Shown: piece after piece, positions 27,501-36,050 of the stretch | How positions within the stretch are numbered: the first letter of the stretch is position 1 | Layout of the letters: every line of letters starts with the position of its first letter | Origin: Archilochus colubris | Taxonomy: Eukaryota; Chordata; Aves; Apodiformes; Trochilidae | Length of the DNA stretch: 64,000 bases | Reading direction: 5' to 3' | Assembly: GCA_023079485.1 (NCBI GenBank) | Contig: CM041108.1 | Location: 62,001 to 126,000 of the forward strand | Made by a program: the position numbers and the translations under genes | Notes under the pieces: model-generated | Told to the model about the DNA's origin: nothing | The model's input: only the letters and a program-made list of their open reading frames with translations | The model's database searches: none

Positions 27501-30500
27501 TCACCACGTGTCCCTTCACCCCCAGTGACAGTTTCCTTACAGTGTCAGGCCCAAGGAAAACAGGGTCTCTCTTACCTGCTGGGTGGTGGCATCCTGCTGG
27601 ACATAAGCCACTTGGGACGGATCTGTAAACAGAGTCTAGAGAGAGTGAAAAAGGTTTATCAAACAGGCTTTGGGGTTGGTTGCTTCTCAACTGACACAAA
27701 AATGTCCCTGCCACCAAGAAATGATCCACATTTGATGCTTTGCTAACTTCTACTCTACCTCTTACCACAGCAAATTCAACTTACCCACGTGGAACTTACA
27801 TGCAGAGAGATTAAACTAAAATTAGGTAGTGCTCCATGAAAAAGTAATATATTTATGAGGCACTTTTCATCTATATAAAGTGTTTCATAAGATTATTTTT
27901 TTATAACATCGCTCTGTCACTTGCTGAAATTCTATGGAATGAAATTCAGCTGTATGAAAGCTCAGGGATACTTGAGGGCAGGACAGAAAATTATTGCTAA
28001 CTTCATCTTGCTGCAAATTCACAAGAGTTCCTCAAAAGCAGGCACACAGATGTCAGGCATATCCTACATGAGGATTTGGTATGGCCAGGATGATGTTTTA
28101 ATTTCACATAAAACAAACCACCTCAAACATTCTTACAGCCCTGACAGGAGGGCTCCCCCCAAGGAAAAACAAGACTCAAATGAAAACTACAGATTGACTG
28201 AGGTCAACCTTGCTTCCTTTGCCAAAACTTGAAATACCTGAGCTTGAAGTAAGCTGGCTCCAGCAAAATAAAGCATGGCATAACAAAAATCCCGTTAGCA
28301 TTTGATGATTTCATCCCAGTTGCATGAGAGTGTCTCAGTAATACATCTCAATTTTTTTAAATTTTTTTTTTTAACAAAATGATGGCATTCAGAATTTTGG
28401 AGTTACTTCATCAAGACTGTCCTGGGAGATGTCCTCTCTCAGAACATGCCACTGGGCTGGAACTGTTTTTATATAACTGCACAAGAGAGACCACACAGTG
28501 TGAGGCTCTGCCAGCCTTGCTGAGGGTGTCAAATGTGTGCACTGTGTGGCACTGCTAATCTCTGCTGTCAGCAAAGACAATAGAAAACATGCTTGACAAA
28601 GCTTGCCTATTCCTTTTTTTTATCTGTCCATACACTGGTACAGATGCAGTCTATTAACCCCATTCAACATGTGCTGTCAGAGATTAAAAGGTATTGGATA
28701 TAATTATGGAGAAAAAGAATCTAGGTCTGTAAAAAAAAAGACAGAAGAGACTCAAAAATTCAATTGAATAGAGTGAGAACCTCTGCAAAAAGACATGACT
28801 GTTATTAAACTATCAATTATGAGAACTGTACTTTGCAAAACAAGGGCTCTGCCAGAAGACACATAGATCACTCTCAGCATTTAACTGAGCACACCAGAGG
28901 CAGTTTCTGGAGAGATTATCTATGTTTCGGACAACACCTTTGATTTCATTACAATCTCATCCATCTTCACTGAAATAACCAGCACTTCATCATTCAAAAC
29001 CTCCACAGCCTTTGATTACCCCATTTGCACATCAGATAATGAACAGCACCAAGTCCCTGTCCAGCACTGGGCAGATAAAACCCTGAAGAGCCTACTTTTC
29101 CAGTTGTATCCCTTGGCTGGGAATTGGCATTAGCCTCAAACAAGATTTTTTTTTGTTTGTTTGCCAAAGCCCAGGATGGGCTGAGAACCACACATGCCTG
29201 TGTAGCTTCCACAGGGTGGATGTAAACCAGGGTGTGCTCTGAGGTGTCCACAGAGGTGTAGGAGGTACCATCAGCTGTGTAGACAACCTGCTGGGAGGGA
29301 CGGTCCTGCTCCTCACTGTACACAATCTGGGCCACTGTCCCCCCCTCAGGGACAAAGTGCACCTGGAAGAAAAAGAACAGATTGAAACAGAGGCCTGGGC
29401 AGAAGAGCCACCATCTGATTTTACCCTCAGGCCTAACTGGTATGAAGACACCTCAGTTCTTGCATGAGAATCATAGAATTGGCTGGGTTGGAAGGGACCT
29501 CAGAGATCATCAAGTCCAACCCTTGATCCACTCCCCCCGTGGTTCCCAGCCCATGGCACTCAGTGCCACATCCAGGCTCTTTGGAAAGATCTCCAGACAC
29601 GGAGAATCCACTACTTCCCTGGGCAGCCCATTCCAATGCCTGATCACCCTCTCCAGAAAGAAATTCTTTCTCATCTCCAACCTAAACCTCCCTGGCACAA
29701 CTTGAGACCCTGCCCTCTTGTCTTGCTGAGAGTTGCCTGGGAAAAGAGCCCAACCCCCCCCTGGCTCCAACCTCCTTTCAGGGAGTTGTAGAGAGTGATG
29801 AGGTCTCCCCTGAGCCTCCTCTTCTCCAGCCTCAACACCCCCAGCTCCCTCAGCCCTTCCTCACAGGAATTCTGCTGGATCCCTTCACAGCCTACTTGCT
29901 CTTCTCTGGACCTGCTCCAGCACCTCAATCTCCTTCCTGAGCTGAGGGGCCCAGAACTGGACACAGGACTCAAGCTGTGGCCTCACCAGGGCTGAGCACA
30001 GAGGCAGAATCCCTTCCCTGGACCTGCTGGCCACACTGTTCCTGAGCCAGCCCAGGATGCCATTGGCCTTCTTGGCCACCTGGGCACACTGCTGGCTCAT
30101 GGTCACCTTCCTGTCAATCCAAACTCCAAGGTCCCTCTCTGTATGGCTGCTCTCAGCCACTCCGTGCCCAGCCTGGAGCTCCCCATGGGGTTGTTGTGGC
30201 CAAAGTGCAGGACCCGGCACTTGGAATGTTGAACCTCATCCCACTGGAATCATCCCAACTCTCCAGTCTGTCCAGGTCCCTCTGCAGAGCCCTCCTGCCT
30301 TCCAGCTGATCCACACTTCCCCCCAGCTTAGTGTCATCTGCAAACTTGCTGATGATGGACTCAATTCCCTGATCTAAAAGGCTTCAACAGTTCCTAAGAG
30401 GAAAAGTTCAGATTGGAACTGGTGTATCTCTAGGATTTATTGGTGTTTATTGTTTCTCTTTATTCTCATATTCCTTGCTGGATTTATGAGCATTCAGCTT

Positions 30501-31906
30501 GTTCTGGAGTTGGAGGTTATTTTTTTCTGTTTGATGAACAGCTACCAGAACCCATTAACTCTGATACTGCTTCAAGTAATAACACTGCACCTATCAGGAG
30601 GAAGCAGTTGTCTGTGTTGGATTGCTTCTCTGGACTACCTGGGGGAGTATCACAAGAAAACTCAACTGTTTTAAAAACAGAAACAAAACTGAAAGCATTA
30701 AGCAATGAGTCCAAGGACTACTGCAACAACTTATGTCTGGGGCAGCAGTTTGAATTCAACCAACTTGCTTCTGTGCTCATAAATTATTAGCTGCCTCGCT
30801 TAAACCAGCTGGAATACTTAATTCCAGGGGCAGCAAGAACATGGTTGGTTTTGGACACACTTTATATGCTGAAAACCATTTTCAGCACATAGGAAAAACA
30901 GGATAGTTAGGAGGAAACCCAGTTTAAGCATCCATACTCATGTTGACACAAAATGCTCTCAAATAAAATGATTCCACAGTGACTTTCTTCACCTTTTAGC
31001 TCATGTTTCAGAAGACACCTGCTCCTCCCCTGAGGCTGCTAGGTTTAAGCACAATAAACACTGCAGGAAGGATACACACAGTGTTTCACCTTTGGAGAGC
31101 ATTCTGCAAATACTAATTAAGCCATGCACAAACAGCAGCATGGTTATCCCATTGGATGAACAACAGGGCTCAGGCCATTGAAAAGTGCCTTTCCTTGCAA
31201 ATTTCCAAGCTGGAAATAACCAGGAGAGTCACAATTTCTCAGCCTCTGGGTCAAACATGGAGCTCTCTCTTTGGAATATATTCAAAAGAATGAAGCAATA
31301 TGCAGCCTTCTAGAAATTCTAGAAAACCAGCTGCATCCATCAGAACCTGACTGGGTTAGTCACTAGCAATGAACATTGCTCCCTTCCTCATTATCTAGAA
31401 GTCAGGCTGGAAAAAATTACTCATTTTACTTTACTTTACACCCACTCTTGCAACTGATTTGACTGCTGCCATCCAAACAGGCTGCCCCAGACCACAGATT
31501 TTGTTACTACTGGTTGATCTGAATCCCCTTTTCACTTTCCCACATGGTTATACAGAGATTTGGACACTGAAGCTTCAAGAGCCCCTGGCTGGTTTTGTTC
31601 AGCTCATCTCAGCTGCCTGTACATTCACTGCTGTGGTTTGCAGAGCTCATTCGCTGAAGCCCTAAAACCCCAAATCACCCCAGAGAGTTTGTGTTTTTCT
31701 CCTCTAATGAAAGCTGAGTTTCCAGGCTACAAGGAACAGATAAATGGGAACTTCTGCTTGCTAAGCCACCCCAGTCTGAGCAGAAACTGAGAGCTCTAGA
31801 AGGCAGTAGTCACCTGAGCAGTACTGGGTTCCTGCTCAGCAGAATCAGGCCACACCTGAGGACTTTCCTCTTTGGAGTCCATCTCCTCCCTGCCGTGGTG
31901 CTCCAT
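289..31906 (-). CDS. PRDM10: PRDM10, PR domain zinc finger protein 10 (23 coding exons)
   Basis: Nuclear transcription regulator of the PRDM family; family knowledge, not this sequence, says so. Coding exons in order (minus strand): 31906-31814, 29362-29198, 27635-27576, 25031-24912, 23920-23713, 23345-23104, 22322-22119, 20172-20100, 19450-19333, 18452-18323, 16366-16133, 13391-13380, 11336-10989, 9765-9610, 7951-7772, 7013-6903, 5827-5627, 5079-4936, 3891-3721, 2559-2419, 1846-1675, 1169-1057, 528-289. Total 3,636 nt = 1,211 residues plus TGA. All junctions are AG acceptor and GT donor except one GC donor. Domains: acidic run about 175-200; zinc knuckle C217/C220/C228/H231; PR domain about 240-375; finger 1 at C399/C402/H415/H419; RG/AT-hook-like 428-455; fingers 2-10 from C571 to H896; Gln-rich tail about 930-1211. 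Somewhat longer than the about 1,150-residue human form I remember: an extra 40-residue exon and short N- and C-terminal additions. Confidence 0.96.
642..721. repeat. 40-bp tandem duplication, two units
   Basis: Unit ATCTCTCTATATTTAAATGA followed by ATTTGAGAGCAA(T/C)AAAAGCC occurs at 642-681 and 682-721 with one difference. It lies in the last intron of PRDM10, so it is recent and probably neutral. Confidence 0.95.
1057..1169 (-). CDS. PRDM10: PRDM10 coding exon 22 (1095-1132)
   Basis: Starts in phase 1 (CA completes Ser), then [20 protein letters not shown] to QVKAVTQ. Acceptor TTCTTTTTTAG, donor GTAAAG. The 528-bp intron downstream contains the 40-bp tandem repeat at 642-721. Confidence 0.94.
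1675..1846 (-). CDS. PRDM10: PRDM10 coding exon 21, poly-Gln region (1038-1095 in part)
   Basis: Reads [20 protein letters not shown] onward, a short Q5 run, then [16 protein letters not shown], ending in phase 1 (T). The open frame that crosses this exon in another register is a shadow. Acceptor ATTTCCAG, donor GTAAGC. Confidence 0.93.
2419..2559 (-). CDS. PRDM10: PRDM10 coding exon 20, Gln/His-rich region (991-1037)
   Basis: [20 protein letters not shown] onward to ATQSSSQ, 47 codons, phase 0, acceptor ATCTCCAG, donor GTATTT. Confidence 0.95.
3721..3891 (-). CDS. PRDM10: PRDM10 coding exon 19, Gln/Thr-rich region (934-990)
   Basis: [20 protein letters not shown] onward through [10 protein letters not shown] to QLQVVQVAQ, 57 codons. 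Composition suggests an activation-type domain (inference). Acceptor CTCCTCAG, donor GTGAGT. The downstream intron 2560-3720 holds nothing recognised. Confidence 0.96.
4936..5079 (-). CDS. PRDM10: PRDM10 coding exon 18, end of finger 10 (886-933)
   Basis: [20 protein letters not shown] onward; H891/H896 complete the last finger, followed by a Thr/Ser/Val-rich stretch ending GETVV. Acceptor TCTCTGCAG, donor GTAAGG. In every finger split by an intron the cut falls between the second Cys and first His in phase 0. The downstream intron 3892-4935 has no visible feature apart from a small GTGTAAGGACAT tandem repeat at about 4277-4301. Confidence 0.96.
5627..5827 (-). CDS. PRDM10: PRDM10 coding exon 17, fingers 9 (end) and 10 (start) (819-885)
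   Basis: [20 protein letters not shown] onward; H829/H834 close finger 9, then a proline-rich linker ([13 protein letters not shown]) and CCPHC (C875/C878) open finger 10. Acceptor CCTGCAG, donor GTACAG. Confidence 0.97.
6903..7013 (-). CDS. PRDM10: PRDM10 coding exon 16, fingers 8 (end) and 9 (start) (782-818)
   Basis: [20 protein letters not shown] to [10 protein letters not shown]784/H789 complete finger 8 and C813/C816 start finger 9. Thirty-seven codons, phase 0, acceptor TTCCCTGCAG, donor GTATGT. The downstream intron 5828-6902 showed nothing recognisable. Confidence 0.97.
7481..7545 (-). mobile_element. CR1 LINE 3'-end fragment (old)
   Basis: ACAGAATCACTGAGGCTAGA and the following bases up to CCAACACCAAG-like sequence resemble the reverse complement of a CR1 3' end, of a subfamily different from the four long copies. 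Only about 65 bp is recognisable. Intronic in PRDM10. Confidence 0.6.
7772..7951 (-). CDS. PRDM10: PRDM10 coding exon 15, fingers 7 (end) and 8 (start) (722-781)
   Basis: [20 protein letters not shown] onward. H729/H734 close finger 7; a basic linker ([15 protein letters not shown]) follows, then CRLC (C768/C771) begins finger 8. Acceptor TTCCCTAG, donor GTGAGT. The upstream intron 7952-9609 carries a CR1 copy and a T-rich run near 8021-8042. Confidence 0.97.
8741..9150 (-). mobile_element. CR1 LINE, 5'-truncated, young subfamily
   Basis: The plus strand begins with the repeat TCATAGAATCATAGAATTGG and continues as the reverse complement of the CR1 3' UTR and the C-terminal part of its reverse-transcriptase ORF (minus frames contain [15 protein letters not shown]). 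It is nearly identical over its length to the copies at 29468 and 41938, so insertion is fairly recent. It is truncated at about 9150 and sits in a PRDM10 intron, in the same orientation as the gene. Confidence 0.93.
9610..9765 (-). CDS. PRDM10: PRDM10 coding exon 14, fingers 5 (end), 6, 7 (start) (670-721)
   Basis: [19 protein letters not shown] onward. H673/H678 complete finger 5, finger 6 is C685/C688/H701/H705, and C713/C716 start finger 7, which ends in the next exon. Acceptor ACCTGTAG, donor GTAAGG, phase 0. Just upstream in the intron (9831-9844) is a short telomere-like TTAGGG repeat. Confidence 0.97.
9831..9844. repeat. Interstitial telomere-like repeat, (TTAGGG)2TT
   Basis: Plus strand reads GGTTAGGGTTAGGGTT at 9829-9844, about two and a third telomeric units, 65 bp upstream of a PRDM10 exon. 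It is short enough to be chance. Confidence 0.6.
10989..11336 (-). CDS. PRDM10: PRDM10 coding exon 13, fingers 2-4 and first half of 5 (554-669)
   Basis: Largest coding exon, 116 codons from [18 protein letters not shown] to KKRFPDFIQ. Fingers: C571/C574/H587/H591, C601/C604/H617/H621, C629/C632/H645/H649, and C657/C660 of the fifth finger, whose histidines lie in the next exon. Acceptor TTTCTTCCAG, donor GTGAGG. Linkers are not the classic TGEKP type, typical of PRDM10. Confidence 0.97.
13380..13391 (-). CDS. PRDM10: PRDM10 coding exon 12, 12-nt microexon encoding LELQ (550-553)
   Basis: Minus-strand sequence CTGGAGCTGCAG, flanked by acceptor TTCTCTCCCTCAATGCTGCC then TGCTCAG, and donor GTAGGTTTGG. 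It restores LELQ exactly between RIR of the previous exon and NAALQ of the next, and preserves phase. The acceptor has a long pyrimidine tract plus UGC motifs just upstream of AG, a feature of SRRM4-regulated neural microexons (inference). The introns on either side, 11337-13379 and 13392-16132, contain nothing else I could identify. Confidence 0.85.
16133..16366 (-). CDS. PRDM10: PRDM10 coding exon 11, Gln/Glu-rich linker (472-549)
   Basis: Seventy-eight codons from [16 protein letters not shown] to [13 protein letters not shown], phase 0 at both ends, acceptor AATTTCAG, donor GTAAGC. It ends at RIR. The residues LELQ that I remember following in human are not in this exon or the next one; they come from the 12-nt microexon at 13380-13391. 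Confidence 0.95.
18323..18452 (-). CDS. PRDM10: PRDM10 coding exon 10, RG-rich / AT-hook-like segment (428-471)
   Basis: Begins [20 protein letters not shown] followed by [11 protein letters not shown]. The RGRGRG run and the GRRPGRPPK motif resemble an AT-hook, suggesting minor-groove DNA contact (inference). Upstream of its acceptor (TCTGCAG) the minus strand carries a T run of about 24 (A run on the plus strand from about 18485), a length-variable stretch close to the branch-point region. Donor GTATAT. Flanking introns are otherwise featureless. Confidence 0.96.
19333..19450 (-). CDS. PRDM10: PRDM10 coding exon 9, first C2H2 finger (389-428)
   Basis: Reads [17 protein letters not shown] then [18 protein letters not shown], one C2H2 finger with C399, C402, H415 and H419, separated from the later finger array by about 150 residues. 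The exon starts in phase 1 and ends in phase 2 (AG), consistent with both neighbours. Acceptor GTGCACACAG, donor GTACTG. Confidence 0.96.
20100..20172 (-). CDS. PRDM10: PRDM10 coding exon 8, end of PR domain (365-389 in part)
   Basis: [20 protein letters not shown] then EERK, ending in phase 1 (G). It is too short to stand out as an ORF but fits phase-perfectly between its neighbours and has acceptor CTGCTGCAG and donor [16 protein letters not shown] is the typical C-terminal PR motif. The downstream 649-bp intron and upstream 1,946-bp intron show no other feature. Confidence 0.95.
22119..22322 (-). CDS. PRDM10: PRDM10 coding exon 7, PR domain core (297-364)
   Basis: Sixty-eight codons from [20 protein letters not shown] through [20 protein letters not shown] to NVEPKQELK. 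The NWMMFVRPA stretch matches the conserved core of PR/SET domains. Acceptor GCTACAG, donor GTATGG. The upstream intron (22323-23103) contains a G11 run near 22797 and nothing else recognised. Confidence 0.97.
23104..23345 (-). CDS. PRDM10: PRDM10 coding exon 6, zinc knuckle and start of PR domain (217-296)
   Basis: Begins [15 protein letters not shown], a CxxC-x7-CxxH zinc knuckle, then [18 protein letters not shown] and the first strands of the PR domain, ending CYIHLK in phase 0 before donor GTAAGA. PR domains are SET relatives; PRDM10 is generally regarded as lacking demonstrated methyltransferase activity. Confidence 0.97.
23713..23920 (-). CDS. PRDM10: PRDM10 coding exon 5, acidic segment (residues 147-216 in part)
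   Basis: Starts [20 protein letters not shown], then a long Glu/Asp run ([18 protein letters not shown]) and [13 protein letters not shown]. It ends in phase 1 (a lone T), completed by GG in the next exon to give Trp216. Acceptor CTCCTCAG, donor GTAAGC. The acidic run is a conserved hallmark of PRDM10 preceding the PR domain. Confidence 0.95.
24912..25031 (-). CDS. PRDM10: PRDM10 coding exon 4, 120-nt in-frame cassette (residues 107-146)
   Basis: Forty codons from [20 protein letters not shown] to GPQADR, phase 0 on both sides, acceptor AATTTTAG, donor GTAAGT. Because its length is a multiple of three, skipping it joins ..DATTQQ directly to ASLPLHNQ.., which is how I remember the main human isoform. 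It may therefore be alternatively spliced or lineage-specific. The downstream intron 23921-24911 shows only low-complexity A runs. Confidence 0.8.
27576..27635 (-). CDS. PRDM10: PRDM10 coding exon 3 (residues 87-106)
   Basis: Sixty nt encoding [20 protein letters not shown], in phase 0, between acceptor TCTCTCTAG and donor GTAAGA. I saw nothing specific in the flanking introns (27636-29197 and 25032-27575) beyond homopolymer runs. Confidence 0.92.
29198..29362 (-). CDS. PRDM10: PRDM10 coding exon 2 (residues 32-86), GC donor
   Basis: Encodes [15 protein letters not shown] onward to HPVEATQ, 55 codons, phase 0 at both ends. The acceptor is TTCTTCCAG. The donor after CAG is GCATGT (29192-29197), not GT; using the nearest GT (four nt on) would shift the frame relative to the next exon, so a GC-AG intron is the best reading. 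The upstream intron (29363-31813) contains a CR1 element that starts only about 105 bp from this acceptor. Confidence 0.9.
29468..30374 (-). mobile_element. CR1 LINE, 5'-truncated, about 0.9 kb
   Basis: The plus strand begins TCATAGAATTGGCTGGGTTG and is the reverse complement of CR1. Minus frames carry reverse-transcriptase C-terminal motifs such as [20 protein letters not shown], with frameshifts. Longest copy in the window. It lies inside PRDM10, about 105 bp upstream of coding exon 2, in the sense orientation of the gene. Confidence 0.95.
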
Positions 31907-32003
31907 GCTGAGGGAGAGCTCCTAGTGGAATGTCAGCTTGGACAGATTCATCTGTTCACTGTCTTCCTACTTCCAGAAGACAAGGTGATCTTCAGTAACA
32001 TGG
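31814..32003 (-). CDS. PRDM10: PRDM10 exon with start codon; coding part 31814-31906
   Basis: Acceptor TTTTCTTTTGTAG precedes 32003; donor GTGACT follows at 31808-31813. The start is placed at ATG 31906: an in-frame TAG lies six codons upstream, and the context (A at -3, G at +4) is strong. A second in-frame ATG at 31882 begins MDSKEESP, which is where I remember the human protein starting, so either could be used. The coding part is 31 residues and ends EPSTAQ. The noncoding part, 31907-32003, holds a complete uORF. Confidence 0.88.
31948..32001 (-). promoter_or_regulatory. uORF in PRDM10 5' UTR (17 codons)
   Basis: ATG at 32001 opens a frame closed by TGA at 31948-31950, encoding 17 residues beginning MLLKITLSS, and ends 41 nt before the main ATG. 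It begins almost at the exon boundary, so any transcript using this exon carries it. A second uORF starts in the upstream exon (ATG GGA CCC CCT CAG, 40875-40889) and, after splicing, stops at TGA inside this one, giving eight residues. Uninterrupted frames and spacing are read directly; translational repression is inferred. Confidence 0.6.
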
Positions 32004-32188
32004 CTACAAAAGAAAAATAAGAGAAGAGAATGGAGAAATTAAAACAAGTGTGGCAAGGAACAGAGGTCTATGAGGTATTCCAGCAGCACTACAGGGATGC
32101 ATTTTGCCACTAAGGAGGAAAAAGTCAACTATTGCTACAACTGCACTGCAGGATGCTACTGAACACCTCCTGCCCTGAGACTGGACTG

Positions 32189-32231
32189 AATTCTTCCTGC
32201 ATTTCTATGGAAATTCTTCCTGCATTTCTAT
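32189..32231. repeat. 20-bp direct repeat
   Basis: AATTCTTCCTGCATTTCTAT occurs at 32189-32208 and 32212-32231, separated by three bases, about 185 bp upstream of the PRDM10 start-codon exon in intron 1. Confidence 0.9.
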
Positions 32232-32971
32232 CCTTGGCCACAAGCAGCTCATGCAATATCTCTGACAGACTCCTCTGGTGTCTACAGAGATCAATCAAGG
32301 ATGCAGAAAACTGACCTGAAGCTCCCAAGAAGAAAACTCTGTGTGTTTATACACACCCCACCAGTTTCTTGATTTGTCTGGAAGAGGTTTGGGTCAAGAA
32401 CCAACTGGTTCTACATCCCCAGGAAAACTGCACTCCCAGTTGGTATCCAGCCATCTCACAACAGACAACTTGCAGAAAAAGGACAATGAATCTTCAGCTC
32501 TTCCCTCACACCAGCCTGAGGAAGCTGACAAATTGCTTCCAAGTGATATTTTTTTAATTTTTTTTATTCACTTCTCACCATTTTATTGGGGCCTCTCAAT
32601 CTGCCACTGGGTATCTCAGCAGTGTAATTTACAGCTCTGGTGATTGGTTCAGTCAGTGGTTCAGCACCTTCCCAATCCTTCTGCCTCTAATGTCACATTA
32701 AATCACAGGCCCAGGAATTAGCAGGAGGCTGAGCCCATTTCATTTTTCAGCTAGTCCAATTAACTTTTATTTCACACTGTGTGCCTCACTGGGCTGATCC
32801 AATGCCAGCACCCAGTCTGGGCAGCAGGAAGAAAAGCAGAAGGCTCCTTGCTGATGCTTTCATTCATTTGCATTTTGAATGCAAATTATTTTAGTGATAA
32901 TTTAGTCCTATGAATGCTAGCAGTTTGGCTTGGCTGTGACAAACTATAAAAAGATGAGGGGGAAAAAAAAT

Positions 32972-32995
32972 TATATATATATATATATATATATA
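32972..32995. repeat. (TA)n microsatellite
   Basis: About twelve TA units after an A8 run, in PRDM10 intron 1; likely polymorphic. Confidence 0.9.
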
Positions 32996-35861
32996 AATCA
33001 GCAGGCCCTTTTGTCCTCCTGTGATTTTTGCCAGCAACAAAGTCAGCTTTGCAGACCCCAGCACTGACTGTACCATTGGTCCTGCCCAGAATCTGTGAAT
33101 CAACAGCAAAGTCTCAGGAAAACGTCACTGAACTGTGTGGTGGGGTAAAAAAAAAAATAAATAAATTGTATTACTACCATATGGATAAAGGAAAACAGTA
33201 GGAAAGCTACTTTTGGGCATCAGCAGGCAGTAAGCCATGCCACAAGTGATGATTAGAGCCTAAATTTTGCTGCCTCATGCTGAAATCCACAGGTGCCACA
33301 GGACCTCCCACACCAGCAGAGCCTGAGGGGTGGGGTATGAGCCCCCCCCTACCATGAAGGGCTGAGATAAAGGGACAGAAATCCTGTCTGCATTAATATT
33401 ATTTGATACAAAACCTCCAGAAAAAGCACTGAGAAAAGGAAAAAAAAAAAAAAGAAATAGTCATGCCTTTAGCTGGGGGATCCCTTTAGCACAGAAACTG
33501 AAGTGCAGCAAAGCATGATGAGGGCTGATTAAGAGCAGCCAGGGTCAGGTACAAATAAATATTATTTATATTCATTACAGAACACTCAAGCTCCCATACA
33601 TGAGTAAATATCCCTCCCTACACAGTCCCTTGTAACCAGCTATCTCCAAGTTACCTGTTATGCTACTGAGGCTTAATTAAGGAATTTTCTCACCCTTAAT
33701 CCCACTTTCACTGGACTCCATCATTCATTTTATCATGAATTTATCATCCAGAGGTTTAGAACTGCTGGTGTGAAAGGTGACAGCACGGCTGCCAGTAACA
33801 GAGCCTGAACAACAAAGCTGGCATAAAATTAAATGCCTGTCCTGGTGATATTCTGTGGCTGGTTTCTCTCAACAGCTTTTTCTTGCCTGTCATTATTAAT
33901 CCAGAGCCAATTCAGGCAATTGCACTAACAATAGCCAGGAGTTTAATCAATTACCTAATTGCTTCAAAACAACAAAAACAAACATTCAAGGTTTCCAGTT
34001 TGAGTTGGTTTTGTTGGTTGTTTTTTTTTTTTTTTTAATTACTTATCCTGCTAGTAATAACACAATTAAATTAAGCAGTGATTGAATTAAGACAAAGGCA
34101 CAGTTCTGGCTAATTCCACAGGGTGCAACAAGTGGCAACATTTTTTGGCTGACCTTCCCCAGAAGCAGATAGTGAAGGAAGATGCTGACTCACTCCTGCA
34201 GACTCACTTTGACACAAATAACCTACAGCTTGAGGGGGAAGGAGACTGAAGGGTTCATATGGGTCTTTAATAGACAGAATTGGGCATTAAGATTCATAAC
34301 TGCAAAGAAAAAAACTAAACAGTAGCAAAAAAGTTGGAAAAGAAAGCAGAGGATGATGATTTCAAGGTCTGCCCTGGTTCTAAAGGTTAGCATTAACCTC
34401 AAATCACAGGGAAAACAGCAAGATTGAGCCAAATTCAGTGCCTCAGTGGTGCAGTTTCTATAAATGGTCCTGTTATTGCTCTTCTTCAGAGAAAATTAAA
34501 AAAAAAAATACTGCTCAGCCCAGTCAATTGTGCAGCAATAGCAATGAGACAATGTTAGGAGCAGCAGGATTTTGATGCTTTTTCAAGTTCTCTACTTGAA
34601 AATACACCCAAAAATCTGCCCCTCAGGTCTGGATTCCTCCCCAAATCTGGATCTCTATCACTCCTACCATCACAGAACATGTTTCCCTGGAAACATCGAA
34701 GTACTGAGGGAGCAGAGAGTGGAGGAACAGGCAGCCCATGTCCCAGAGAGGTCCCAAGACAGGAGCAAACCTTGAGAAGCAGCTGACTCAGAAGCCAATG
34801 GTGAAACAAACCCTCACAGTGAAGGTTTTTGCTCCAAAGCCTCAAAACCACCAGGAAACACAAACACCTGAGGAAGCTTTCTAGCACTCATGACAAAAAC
34901 CAGACCAAAATGACTTTCCCCACCAGAGCTCCACAGGATGCTCCTCCTCATTAATCCTGCATCATCTTCTTTTCTCCTCTAAGCCCCCTCCTGGCATCCA
35001 CCAGAGCTGGGACACTGACACCCACAGAGACTCCAACCATTGCCCTGGGGGCTTCTCACTGCAGAAGGAAGCAGCAGACATCCAGCTCAGCACATGAGAG
35101 TTTTTCAGATGAGCTGCAGAAGAATCATGATGAGGAGGTCAGGGTACCTGGCCTCAACACTGAGCCTGTTAAAAACCCCGGTTTAGTAGACATGGGTAAA
35201 AAAAAAAATTTCTCCCATGGTCTAGCTGGAAGCTTTGTTAGTTTGATTTTATGGCAAAAAAAAAAAGGGAAAGTGGGGGCATCAGCACTGCCAAAGTGTG
35301 CCAGGGAACACTCTGCTTATCTCTTCTTGCACTGTTTGCCCATGGATTAGCCTTTGCAATTGTTGATTTTTCCCTCCTCACATCTCACAGGCATCAAGAC
35401 ATACCCAGACAAGCTAAATGCCATGGCAAGCACCTCAGCTGGGATCTCCTGCAGCATCCATAGGGCACATACACACACTGTGAGACAAATCACCCCATAC
35501 ATCAACCACAATTCCATCATCACCCCAGTTTATGTGTACAAAAGCATCACACGCAGGAGCAGGAAGCAATGTCAGTATCCAAGGTGCTAAACCATTTCCA
35601 GAAACTGGGGAAGACAGCATTTTCCTCCCCAAAACAGCAGGCATACCTCACCCAGTCCATGCTGGGGTGATGACACAAGCTGAACTGGTAATAGGTATAA
35701 ACAGAACCCAGGACCCCTCCAGTAGGTCCATGGCACAGATTAAACACAAATCAAGATACCATGTGAATCAGACTGGCTAAAGTCCCATTATTTTAAGCAA
35801 AATGCACACCTAATTTCAACCCTGATGTACCATACCACCAGTGCCCATCCCAGCACTGGTG

Positions 35862-36050
35862 TGGGGTTTTTTGGGGTGTGTGGTTTTTTTTTGTTTTTTT
35901 TTTTACCACCAGGGGTCTTCCTCCAGCTTTTAACATGGAAATGATTTCTTACCCTCCGGAGGAACATCACACGTGTCTGCAAAAAGCTCTGCCCCACACT
36001 TCAGTTAATTACCCCGCGTTGCCTCCAAGGCAGAGCCCATGCATTTCCTT
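35862..36050. repeat. Dispersed duplicate, copy A (about 185 bp)
   Basis: From GGGGTTTTTTGGGGTGTGTG through ACCACCAGGGGTCTTCCTCC, a CTCCGGAGG core and ATTACCCCGCGTTGCCTCC to CATGCATTTCCT, matching 37381-37562 with few differences apart from the T-run length. Both copies are in direct orientation 1.5 kb apart in PRDM10 intron 1. I do not recognise a known transposon. Confidence 0.9.
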
